A DNA stretch of 6,468 nt from an uncultured Peptococcaceae bacterium (GTDB lineage: Bacteria; Bacillota; Dehalobacteriia; UBA7702). The position numbers and the translations under genes are program-made. The notes under the pieces were generated by a model. It saw nothing but the letters and a program-made list of their open reading frames with translations, did no database searches and was not told the origin of the DNA. The DNA is taken from positions 1 through 6,468 of the forward strand of contig CALFRX010000298.1 of assembly GCA_937919295.1 (NCBI GenBank). The letters are read 5' to 3'. Shown one piece after another: positions 1 to 4,613 of the stretch; positions within the stretch are counted from its first letter, which is position 1; every line of letters starts with the position of its first letter.

Positions 1-1
1 C

Positions 2-223
2 CCCACCACTGCGGCACCCCTCACCTTTGACGATACCAATCAGATCAGCGATTGGGCAAAACAGGGCGTCACGGTGATGGTCGGGAAAGGCATCATAAAC
101 GGCAAAGGCAACAATCTCTTAGATCCCAAAGCCTACGCCACAAGGGCGGAAGCCGCGGTGATCCTGACCAGGTTTGATCAATTGTTTCCAGACACTTTGC
201 CGACGCAAAATTGGCGCTTTTAG
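2..223 (+). CDS. C-terminal end of an SLH-domain surface protein (5' truncated by window)
   Basis: The frame is open from the window edge to a TAG at 221-223, giving 73 visible residues. They hold one nearly complete S-layer homology repeat: an F-x-D start near residue 9 (TFDDT), the WA...V..MV core, a GIINGKG turn, and the diagnostic TRAEAAVILTRF helix. A short tail (QNWRF) then ends the protein. SLH repeats usually come in threes and attach exported proteins to secondary cell-wall polymer or peptidoglycan, so this is inferred to be the last anchor repeat of a surface protein. Its catalytic or structural part lies outside the window. The next gene, 70 nt downstream on the same strand, is also SLH-anchored, suggesting a cell-envelope cluster. 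No terminator separates the two. Confidence 0.85.
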   Translation, partial: PTTAAPLTFDDTNQISDWAKQGVTVMVGKGIINGKGNNLLDPKAYATRAEAAVILTRFDQLFPDTLPTQNWRF

Positions 224-259
224 CCCTCTTTGGCGGCTCATCTTCCCTTGTCCGCTCTT

Positions 260-283
260 TTTTCATTTCCCCGGAAATGAAAA
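260..283 (+). promoter_or_regulatory. Hairpin just upstream of the deacetylase ribosome binding site
   Basis: A perfect 10-bp inverted repeat (TTTTCATTTC / GAAATGAAAA) with a 4-nt CCCG loop lies between the two SLH genes. Its 3' arm runs into the AAAGGA (281-286) that serves the start at 294. There is no T-run after it on the plus strand, so it is not a normal terminator. It could protect a processed 5' end or partly mask the ribosome binding site. The structure is visible in the sequence; the role is inference. Confidence 0.45.
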
Positions 284-293
284 GGAAAGAAGT

Positions 294-1595
294 ATGGTTT
301 TTATGAAACGATTTTTTTGTTGCGCTGTCTTAGCTGTGATCGTGGCTTTTACCCCCTTTATAGTGAGTTCACAGCCGCTGAACGCAACGAATTTAGGAAA
401 CAGCGGCAAACTGATCGCCTTAACCTTTGACGACGGACCCTCCGATACCTCCGCCTGGTTGTTAAATCAGCTCAAGGCCAGGAACGCCCATGTAACGTTT
501 TTTCTCTGCGGTGATAAAATAGCAAAATACGGCGCCGTCATCGAACGCGCCGTCGACGAAGGGCATCAGGTGGGCAATCACACCTGGGATCATACGGATC
601 TTGATACCTTAAGCAAGTCTGGTTTTGATTATGAAGTGATCAAGACGGACCAAGCTCTAACCGCCGTAACCGGACAAAAAAACTTTCTTCTGCGTCCGCC
701 CCACGGAGCTTATAGCAGCAATATGCTGCAATGGGCCAATCGGCCCGTGATCACCTGGTCCGTGGATACTTATGACTGGGCCATCCATTCTCAAAGCGAT
801 TTGACCGACCGCATTGTCCGCAACGCCAAAGACGGCGTCATTATCCTTATGCACGAAACCGTTCCCACGACAGCAAAGGGCGCCATCAACGCCATCGATA
901 TCCTGCAGAAGCAAGGCTATACCTTCGTTACCGTCAATGAGCTCTTCACCAGAAAAGGCATCAAACTCCAAAACGGCACGGTCTATAAAAACGCTCCCAA
1001 TAACGGGATCGATTACGGAAAAAAGGATTTAAACCCTCCCTTTTATTATAATGAAGCGGAGCTTTCCTCCCATTGGGCTTCCCCGTATATCGCCTATATG
1101 AAGAAGCATAAATTTATGACCGGCATCGGGCCCAATCAGTTCGGGCCGGAATATCCCATGACCCGGGCCATGTTTGCCACGGTTTTGGCACGAATGTCCG
1201 GGGAAGATCTCAGCGGCTATCCGAATAACTTTAAAGATATTCCAAACAATACTTGGTATACAGAAGCAGTATCCTGGGCCGCGGCAAAGCACATCATCTA
1301 CGGTGTCGGCGACCAATACTTCTCTCCCGATGAATATCTCACCAAAGAAGAGACCTGCGTTATGCTGTGCCGCTATGCCGAAGAGAAAGGCCTTGATTTA
1401 AGCGGCGATGGTACCCTGACTTACAGCGACAGCCAGTTGATTCACGACTGGGGACTTCCTGCGGTAACCGTGATGACGGCGGAAAAGATCCTGACCGGCA
1501 GAAAGAGCCGCCTCGGTACCGCCTTCGACCCCCAGAAATATGCTTCCCGGGCGGAAATCGCCGCCATCATCGCAAGATTTGGCACCCGTCAATAG
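294..1595 (+). CDS. Secreted polysaccharide deacetylase (CE4/NodB domain) with three SLH repeats
   Basis: This 433-residue protein is predicted to remove N-acetyl groups from peptidoglycan or another N-acetylated glycan at the cell surface. Residues 1-26 look like a signal peptide (KR, then a hydrophobic stretch to about 25). The NodB domain spans about 39-230 with all five CE4 motifs: TFDDGP (D46 the expected base, D47 metal ligand), HTWDH (H96 and H100 metal ligands), RPPHG (134-138), DTYDW (158-162) and LMH (H187 the expected acid). In RPPHG a His replaces the more usual aromatic residue. Three SLH repeats follow at about 245-303, 312-365 and 376-431; their TRAE-like motifs are TRAM, TKEE and SRAE. 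An in-frame TTG at 174 would lie inside the upstream gene and precede the signal peptide. ATG 294 has AAAGGA 7 nt upstream and is preferred; ATG 303 is the alternative. The true substrate cannot be read from sequence. Confidence 0.93.
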   Translation: MVFMKRFFCCAVLAVIVAFTPFIVSSQPLNATNLGNSGKLIALTFDDGPSDTSAWLLNQLKARNAHVTFFLCGDKIAKYGAVIERAVDEGHQVGNHTWDHTDLDTLSKSGFDYEVIKTDQALTAVTGQKNFLLRPPHGAYSSNMLQWANRPVITWSVDTYDWAIHSQSDLTDRIVRNAKDGVIILMHETVPTTAKGAINAIDILQKQGYTFVTVNELFTRKGIKLQNGTVYKNAPNNGIDYGKKDLNPPFYYNEAELSSHWASPYIAYMKKHKFMTGIGPNQFGPEYPMTRAMFATVLARMSGEDLSGYPNNFKDIPNNTWYTEAVSWAAAKHIIYGVGDQYFSPDEYLTKEETCVMLCRYAEEKGLDLSGDGTLTYSDSQLIHDWGLPAVTVMTAEKILTGRKSRLGTAFDPQKYASRAEIAAIIARFGTRQ

Positions 1596-1635
1596 CACTT
1601 TTTTCGCCACTTAACAGAAAGGAAGGCAACTTCTC

Positions 1636-2430
1636 ATGGCAGACACTGAGCAAAGATACGCGAAAGCCACCAACCGGCTTCTCGTGATCATGGAAAAACT
1701 ACGCAGCGCAAACGGCTGCCCTTGGGATAAGGAACAAACCCATCAGTCTCTAAGAAAATATCTCATCGAAGAGTGTTACGAGGTCATCGACGCCATCAAC
1801 AGAAACGACGATGACGATTTAACGGAAGAACTCGGCGATCTTCTGCTACAGGTCGTTTTCCACGCCCAGCTCGGCAAAGAACGGGGCGCTTTTGACTTCG
1901 CCGATGTCGTTGACGGCATCAGCGAAAAGATGGTGCGCCGTCATCCCCACGTTTTCGGCGATATCCAATGCGACACCGCCGATGAGGTTCTCGTCAACTG
2001 GGCGAAAATCAAAGAGGGTGAAAAACAGGAGCAGGGCAAAGTCAGCCGCCGTCTGGACGTTCCCGCCACCTTCCCAGCCCTTTACCGGGCTCAAAAAGTT
2101 CAAAAGAAAGCGGCGGAAATCGGCTTCGATTGGGAGCAAAGCGAAGACGTCAAGGCCAAAATCGACGAAGAGATCGCAGAGGTACAAGCCGCCATCGATG
2201 GCAGCGGCAACCTCAAAGAAGAGATCGGCGATGTGCTTTTCGCCGCGGTCAACTGGAGCCGCTTCCACCACATCGACGCCGAAGAGGCTTTGAGGGAAAG
2301 CACAGAAAAATTTACCCGCCGCTTCTACCGGGTGGAGGACGCCATCAACGATGACGGCAAGGATATGCTTCACATGTCCCTAAAGGAAATGGACGCATAC
2401 TGGAACAAGATCAAAGCTGAAGAAGACTAA
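1636..2430 (+). CDS. mazG: Nucleoside triphosphate pyrophosphohydrolase MazG
   Basis: This 264-residue protein matches stand-alone two-domain MazG in length. The family hydrolyses NTPs and dNTPs to NMP plus pyrophosphate in the cytoplasm, clearing non-canonical nucleotides and, in some bacteria, influencing (p)ppGpp levels. The N-terminal domain has the GCPWDKEQT signature (27-35), the EExxE metal motif at E45-E49 and ExxD at E65-D68. The phrase RRHPHVFGD follows. The second MazG domain repeats the pattern with DEEIAE (177-182) and EEIGD (195-199). AAAGGAAGG lies 9 nt before ATG 1636. In Bacillus YabN and many Clostridia this protein carries an N-terminal tetrapyrrole-methylase-like domain; here that domain is absent. 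It lies 40 nt after the deacetylase and 107 nt before the HU gene. Confidence 0.95.
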   Translation: MADTEQRYAKATNRLLVIMEKLRSANGCPWDKEQTHQSLRKYLIEECYEVIDAINRNDDDDLTEELGDLLLQVVFHAQLGKERGAFDFADVVDGISEKMVRRHPHVFGDIQCDTADEVLVNWAKIKEGEKQEQGKVSRRLDVPATFPALYRAQKVQKKAAEIGFDWEQSEDVKAKIDEEIAEVQAAIDGSGNLKEEIGDVLFAAVNWSRFHHIDAEEALRESTEKFTRRFYRVEDAINDDGKDMLHMSLKEMDAYWNKIKAEED

Positions 2431-2489
2431 GCGCGGTTTGACGGATTCGCCGCGTATCAGCCTTTCCCGGCAGCCGTAGCATAAAGAAA

Positions 2490-2529
2490 GCCTCCTCAGG
2501 GCATAATGAAACCATCATAAAAAGGAGGC
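2490..2529 (+). promoter_or_regulatory. Inverted repeat that can pair with the HU ribosome binding site
   Basis: GCCTCCT at 2490-2496 is the exact reverse complement of AGGAGGC at 2523-2529, giving a 7-bp GC-rich stem with a 26-nt loop. The 3' arm contains most of the AAAGGAGG (2521-2528) that serves the HU start at 2538. If the mRNA folds this way, initiation would be blocked, so it is a candidate for translational control of HU levels. The complementarity is visible; the regulation is inference, and the long loop makes the stem only moderately stable. Confidence 0.4.
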
Positions 2530-2537
2530 CTCATCTT

Positions 2538-2810
2538 ATGAACAAAGGCGAAACCATTCATGCTGTCGCCGAAAAAAGCGGCGTCACCAAAAAGGATACG
2601 GAAGCAGTCATCAACGCTTTGGGAGAAGTGATCACCAATTGCCTCGCCAGGGGAGAAGAGGTACGTTTCATCGGATTCGGCGCGTTCTCCGTCAAGGAGA
2701 GAGCCGCCCGCCGCGGTCGTAACCCCCAAACAGGGGAAAGCATCGACATTCCCCCAACAAAACAACCGGTTTTCCGCTGTGGCAAACTGCTTCGGACTGC
2801 GGTAAAATAA
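2538..2810 (+). CDS. hup: HU-family histone-like DNA-binding protein
   Basis: This 90-residue protein has the standard HU length. HU dimers bend and compact DNA in the nucleoid. The N-terminal helices (MNKGETIHAVAEKSG...) are followed by GFGAF (46-50), the basic beta-arm with RRGRNPQTG (58-66) including the intercalating Pro63, and the C-terminal helix with PVFRCGK (77-83). C35 and C81 are unusual, since HU proteins mostly lack cysteine. AAAGGAGG lies 9 nt before the ATG. It sits between mazG and rqcP, an order common in Clostridia. The 107-nt leader and the strong, possibly hairpin-masked ribosome binding site suggest it is controlled separately from mazG, although I found no convincing promoter. 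Confidence 0.96.
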   Translation: MNKGETIHAVAEKSGVTKKDTEAVINALGEVITNCLARGEEVRFIGFGAFSVKERAARRGRNPQTGESIDIPPTKQPVFRCGKLLRTAVK

Positions 2811-2818
2811 AAAGGAAC

Positions 2819-2833
2819 ATGAAAGAACGATGA
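2819..2833 (+). other. Four-codon mini-ORF overlapping the rqcP start
   Basis: ATG AAA GAA CGA TGA encodes MKER and stops in an ATGA overlap with the rqcP ATG at 2830. It begins two bases after AAAGGA (2811-2816), too close for efficient initiation, while the rqcP ATG is 13 nt from the same site, which is rather far. It may simply be spacer, or it may feed ribosomes to rqcP by coupling. There is no evidence that it is translated. Confidence 0.2.
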
Positions 2834-3108
2834 GATTGGATAAATACTTAAAGGTCAGCCGCGTGATCAAGCGGCGCACCGTAGCCAAGGAAATCTGTGA
2901 AGCCGGCAGAATTCAGGTAAACGGCCATAGAGCCAAAGCCGGCCATGAAATCAAAATCGGCGATATCCTCGATATCGCCATGGGCAGTCTCCGGCTGAAG
3001 ATTCGCGTTGCCGAAATCAAAGAGACCGTTCGCGCCAACGACGCGTCGAGCCTTTATGAAGTGCTGGAAGAGAAGCGGATCAAAACAGAAAGAGAAGAAT
3101 TATTTTAA
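2830..3108 (+). CDS. rqcP: S4-domain RNA-binding protein RqcP (YabO/HslR family)
   Basis: This 92-residue protein is nearly all S4 domain. The opening MRLDKYLKVSRVIKRRT and the following AKEICEAGRIQVNG closely resemble Bacillus subtilis YabO, now named RqcP. That protein binds stalled 50S-tRNA complexes and works with RqcH to add C-terminal alanine tails in ribosome-associated quality control. The basic face (K8, R11, K14, R15, R16) is the expected RNA contact. The charged C-terminal tail (about 70-92) fits the family. It is 19 nt downstream of the HU gene and probably co-transcribed with it. The only clear Shine-Dalgarno, AAAGGA at 2811-2816, is 13 nt upstream. The strong terminator just after it means yabP and yabQ do not follow here. 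A heat-shock protein 15 (HslR) assignment is the alternative within the same family. Confidence 0.9.
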   Translation: MRLDKYLKVSRVIKRRTVAKEICEAGRIQVNGHRAKAGHEIKIGDILDIAMGSLRLKIRVAEIKETVRANDASSLYEVLEEKRIKTEREELF

Positions 3109-3109
3109 A

Positions 3110-3142
3110 AAAGGCCTGCCCGGCGTCACCGGGCAGGCTTTT
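3110..3142. terminator. Bidirectional intrinsic terminator between rqcP and the convergent kinase-like gene
   Basis: A perfect 10-bp GC-rich stem, GCCTGCCCGG (3114-3123) and CCGGGCAGGC (3129-3138), has a 5-nt loop. It is flanked by an A-run on the left and TTTT on the right, so it works as a Rho-independent terminator on both strands. It begins at the rqcP stop and ends 9 nt from the stop of the minus-strand gene. Confidence 0.93.
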
Positions 3143-3151
3143 AGAAACTGC

Positions 3152-3796
3152 TTAGGAAAGGGCGTCAAATTCATGCTGATTGGCATATTCCACTGCCGTG
3201 ATGATGAGCTGGGCAGCGGCGGCAACGCCGGTTTTGCCGCTGTCGATGATCAGTTCATAATGACCGGGACGTCCCCATTCCCACTCGGTATGGGCCGTAT
3301 AGTAGTTGGCTCGAATCTTATCCGTGCGTTTGATCAGCTTCTTGGCATCGGCGGAGGTGATCTCAAAAAGACGCTTTGCCCGCTCCACCCGGAGGTCAAG
3401 GGATGCGCGAATAAAGATATTGAGCACATCGTCCCGTTCCCGCAGCACATAATCGGCGCAGCGGCCGATGATTACGCAGGGGCCTGCTTCCGCGTAGCGG
3501 CGGATCGCCTGAAACTGAGCTTCAGCAACCCGCAGATTCAGCGGCTGCATCAGCGTGGGATCCCCGGAATACCAGCTATACCCGTATTGATAGCCGGGAA
3601 TACTCTCCCAGATACTATTGGTTTTCTCATCGTATTTCTCTACGATTTCACTATTGACCTGCAACGCTTCGGCGGTTTCGTCGAGAATCTTTTTATCATA
3701 ATAAGGAATCCCGAAATGCTCGGCAACGGTTTTGCCAATATCAGCGCCGCCACTGCAAAACTCACGTCCGATGGTAATAATCCTGTTCCTTTTCAT
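3152..3796 (-). CDS. Cytidylate-kinase-like P-loop protein
   Basis: This 214-residue protein belongs to the cytidylate-kinase-like family (Cytidylate_kin2 type), which is widespread in Firmicutes and mostly uncharacterised. It starts IITIGREFCSGGADIGKT, where G16 to T23 fit the Walker A pattern GxxxxGKT; most relatives have GSGG where this one has CSGG. Next come IPYYDK (30-35, typical of the family) and a central VIIGRCADYVL strand. A basic RVERAKRLF segment likely forms part of the lid. The C-terminal ANYYTAHTEWEWG and YELIIDS motifs resemble family relatives. The nucleotide it phosphorylates is unknown; it is not the housekeeping Cmk. AGGAGG lies 7 nt before ATG 3796. It has its own promoter (3885-3913) and ends at a terminator, so it is probably a single-gene transcript. 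Confidence 0.85.
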   Translation of the reverse strand: MKRNRIITIGREFCSGGADIGKTVAEHFGIPYYDKKILDETAEALQVNSEIVEKYDEKTNSIWESIPGYQYGYSWYSGDPTLMQPLNLRVAEAQFQAIRRYAEAGPCVIIGRCADYVLRERDDVLNIFIRASLDLRVERAKRLFEITSADAKKLIKRTDKIRANYYTAHTEWEWGRPGHYELIIDSGKTGVAAAAQLIITAVEYANQHEFDALS

Positions 3797-3884
3797 AGGC
3801 GTTCCTCCTATTCTTTTTTGCCGTTGCGGGAATCGACAACGTTATAATCGTCAAAATGGCTCACACCGGGCAACCGTTTTTTTA

Positions 3885-3913
3885 ATCATAACATAAAATG
3901 AGGGGTGGTTCAA
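3885..3913 (-). promoter_or_regulatory. Sigma-70/SigA-type promoter for the kinase-like gene
   Basis: Read on the minus strand, TTGAAC (3913-3908) and TATGAT (3890-3885) are separated by exactly 17 nt. Each matches the consensus at five of six positions. Transcription would start near 3878, leaving a leader of about 80 nt before ATG 3796. The leader includes a short CGTTG/CAACG inverted repeat (3822-3841). No other gene in this gap competes for it. Confidence 0.7.
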
Positions 3914-3976
3914 TCTACCTTTTCTTGACGAAGCAGAACTTTCGCTGATGCTTTATCATTCCGTTAAATCCATAAT

Positions 3977-4006
3977 AAAAGAATCCGGCATACGCCGGAT
4001 TCTTTT
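3977..4006. terminator. Intrinsic terminator closing the small cysteine-rich gene cluster
   Basis: A perfect 13-bp inverted repeat, AAAAGAATCCGGC and GCCGGATTCTTTT, has a 4-nt loop. The A and T ends make it functional on either strand. On the minus strand it starts 6 nt after the stop codon of the 52-residue gene (4013-4171), supporting the reality of that small gene. Confidence 0.92.
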
Positions 4007-4012
4007 AGACCA

Positions 4013-4171
4013 TCAACAGAGTTGGCACAAGCCAAATTTTTCAGCAAGATAACAGATCATTGAAAAACTGTATACCGCAAATCCCAGGTAAAAGGACAGG
4101 CCTGCCGTGTACAAAATGGTACGCAAAGCCTTTTCGGGCAAACACCTGCGGCATTTGCTGCCGAAGGGCAT
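4013..4171 (-). CDS. Small cysteine-rich single-span membrane protein, unknown function
   Basis: This 52-residue ORF starts at ATG 4171, 9 nt after AAGGG, and ends at TGA 4013-4015, just before a strong terminator. Residues 1-17 are basic and polar with a CRRC pair (C7, C10). Residues about 18-43 (from TILYTAG to MICYLA) form one hydrophobic segment rich in Tyr and Phe, with C40 inside it. The tail ends in GLCQLC, so a second CxxC pair (C49, C52) finishes the protein. The charge pattern suggests the N-terminus stays inside the cell, which would put the two CxxC pairs on opposite sides of the membrane. It follows the zinc-ribbon gene by 40 nt on the same strand. I do not recognise a family. 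Metal or redox function is possible but unproven. Confidence 0.65.
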   Translation of the reverse strand: MPFGSKCRRCLPEKALRTILYTAGLSFYLGFAVYSFSMICYLAEKFGLCQLC

Positions 4172-4211
4172 AAAAGTCTGCCCTTATGCCTGAAACACCG
4201 CGATATGCGGT

Positions 4212-4388
4212 TTATCGACGATCTGAACGCTTATAGGTACCCACAGGCCCGTCGCAGCCCATCACATCGGGCTTGCTGAAATCATGTTCCTGAAGCATGG
4301 TCGCGCAAATTTCACAAAAGAGATGATCTTTATATTCGTAGGTATCTTCATCATTGATGCGTTTGCCGCATTTTTCACAGTTGCTCAA
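4212..4388 (-). CDS. Small Cys4 zinc-ribbon-like protein (LIM-like spacing), TTG start
   Basis: This 58-residue protein probably binds one structural zinc ion. It has C4-x2-C7, then 17 residues, then C25-x2-C28 in the sequence FCEICA, as in small treble-clef or LIM-like ribbons. One extra cysteine, C45, lies in a MGCDGP turn, and the tail is basic (KRSDRR). An ATG at 4406 is in frame, but the best ribosome binding site, AAAGGAG (4397-4403), lies inside that extension. TTG 4388 sits 8 nt after it and gives the natural opening MSNCEKCGKRI. The start overlaps the end of the upstream small gene by 14 nt, implying translational coupling. The target or partner is unknown. Confidence 0.75.
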   Translation of the reverse strand: MSNCEKCGKRINDEDTYEYKDHLFCEICATMLQEHDFSKPDVMGCDGPVGTYKRSDRR

Positions 4389-4542
4389 GACTGGCACTCC
4401 TTTCATCCGATATTTTCATGGTTGTTCCTTCTGCCGATGCCATTTTCATCCGTTCAACACAATGACGGCAATAATAGCCGCTGCTGGCAAGATACGCTCT
4501 GCCCGGCACAATGATACAGTTACAACCTTTGCAGTAAAGCAT
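4375..4542 (-). CDS. Small Cys-rich zinc-finger-like protein, apparent paralogue of its neighbour
   Basis: This 55-residue ORF starts at ATG 4542, 7 nt after a full AAAGGAGG (4550-4557), and stops at 4375-4377 inside the next gene. It opens MLYCKGCNC, giving C4, C7 and C9, and continues to YYCRHC with C25 and C28. Four cysteines fall at exactly the positions used by the 58-residue neighbour, so the two are likely tandem duplicates that have diverged elsewhere. After residue 32 the tail is Met- and Ser-rich (RMKMASAEGT), with no clear fold. Zinc binding is inferred from the cysteine spacing. The start lies directly behind a long hairpin that includes its ribosome binding site. Confidence 0.7.
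   Translation of the reverse strand: MLYCKGCNCIIVPGRAYLASSGYYCRHCVERMKMASAEGTTMKISDERSASLEQL
4397..4403 (-). promoter_or_regulatory. Ribosome binding site that fixes the TTG start of the Cys4 gene
   Basis: AAAGGAG on the minus strand is 8 nt before TTG 4388. It begins right after the in-frame ATG at 4406, so it cannot serve that ATG. It lies inside the upstream 55-residue gene. Confidence 0.7.
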
Positions 4543-4597
4543 AAAACGGCCTCCTTTGCGGTTTTCTTTTACTATTATCCGCAGAAGAGGCCGTTTT
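4543..4597 (-). terminator. Long hairpin: terminator of the ilvA-ridA-zincin run and mask over the next ribosome binding site
   Basis: Two 19-nt arms (4543-4561 and 4579-4597) are complementary except for one mismatch and one G-U pair on the minus strand, with a 17-nt AT-rich loop. On the minus strand the hairpin starts 16 nt after the zincin-like gene stop and is followed by TTTT, then the ATG of the 55-residue gene. It therefore fits a Rho-independent terminator with a short U-run. Its downstream arm contains the whole AAAGGAGG (4550-4557), so any read-through transcript would hide that site. On the plus strand TTTTT follows the stem, but no plus-strand gene lies upstream. Confidence 0.7.
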
Positions 4598-4613
4598 TAT
4601 TTCATGAAGTTGA

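Noticed and set aside
174..293. N-terminal extension of the deacetylase from TTG 174
   Set aside because: It overlaps the end of the upstream SLH gene, lacks a ribosome binding site, and would place 40 residues before a clear signal peptide.
2431..2455. Hairpin after mazG (GCGCGG / CCGCGT) as a terminator
   Set aside because: The stem is only 5-6 bp with a 13-nt loop and no T-run follows, so termination is not supported.
2438..2466. Possible promoter for the HU gene with TTGACG
   Set aside because: At 17 nt spacing the -10 position reads CCTTTC, which is not credible.
3008..3847. 279-codon plus-strand ORF
   Set aside because: It is the antisense shadow of the kinase-like gene, crosses a strong terminator, has no ribosome binding site, and its translation resembles no protein.
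3925..3959. Possible plus-strand promoter starting TTGACG
   Set aside because: The nearest -10-like hexamer is 23 nt away, outside the working range, and only a terminator lies downstream.
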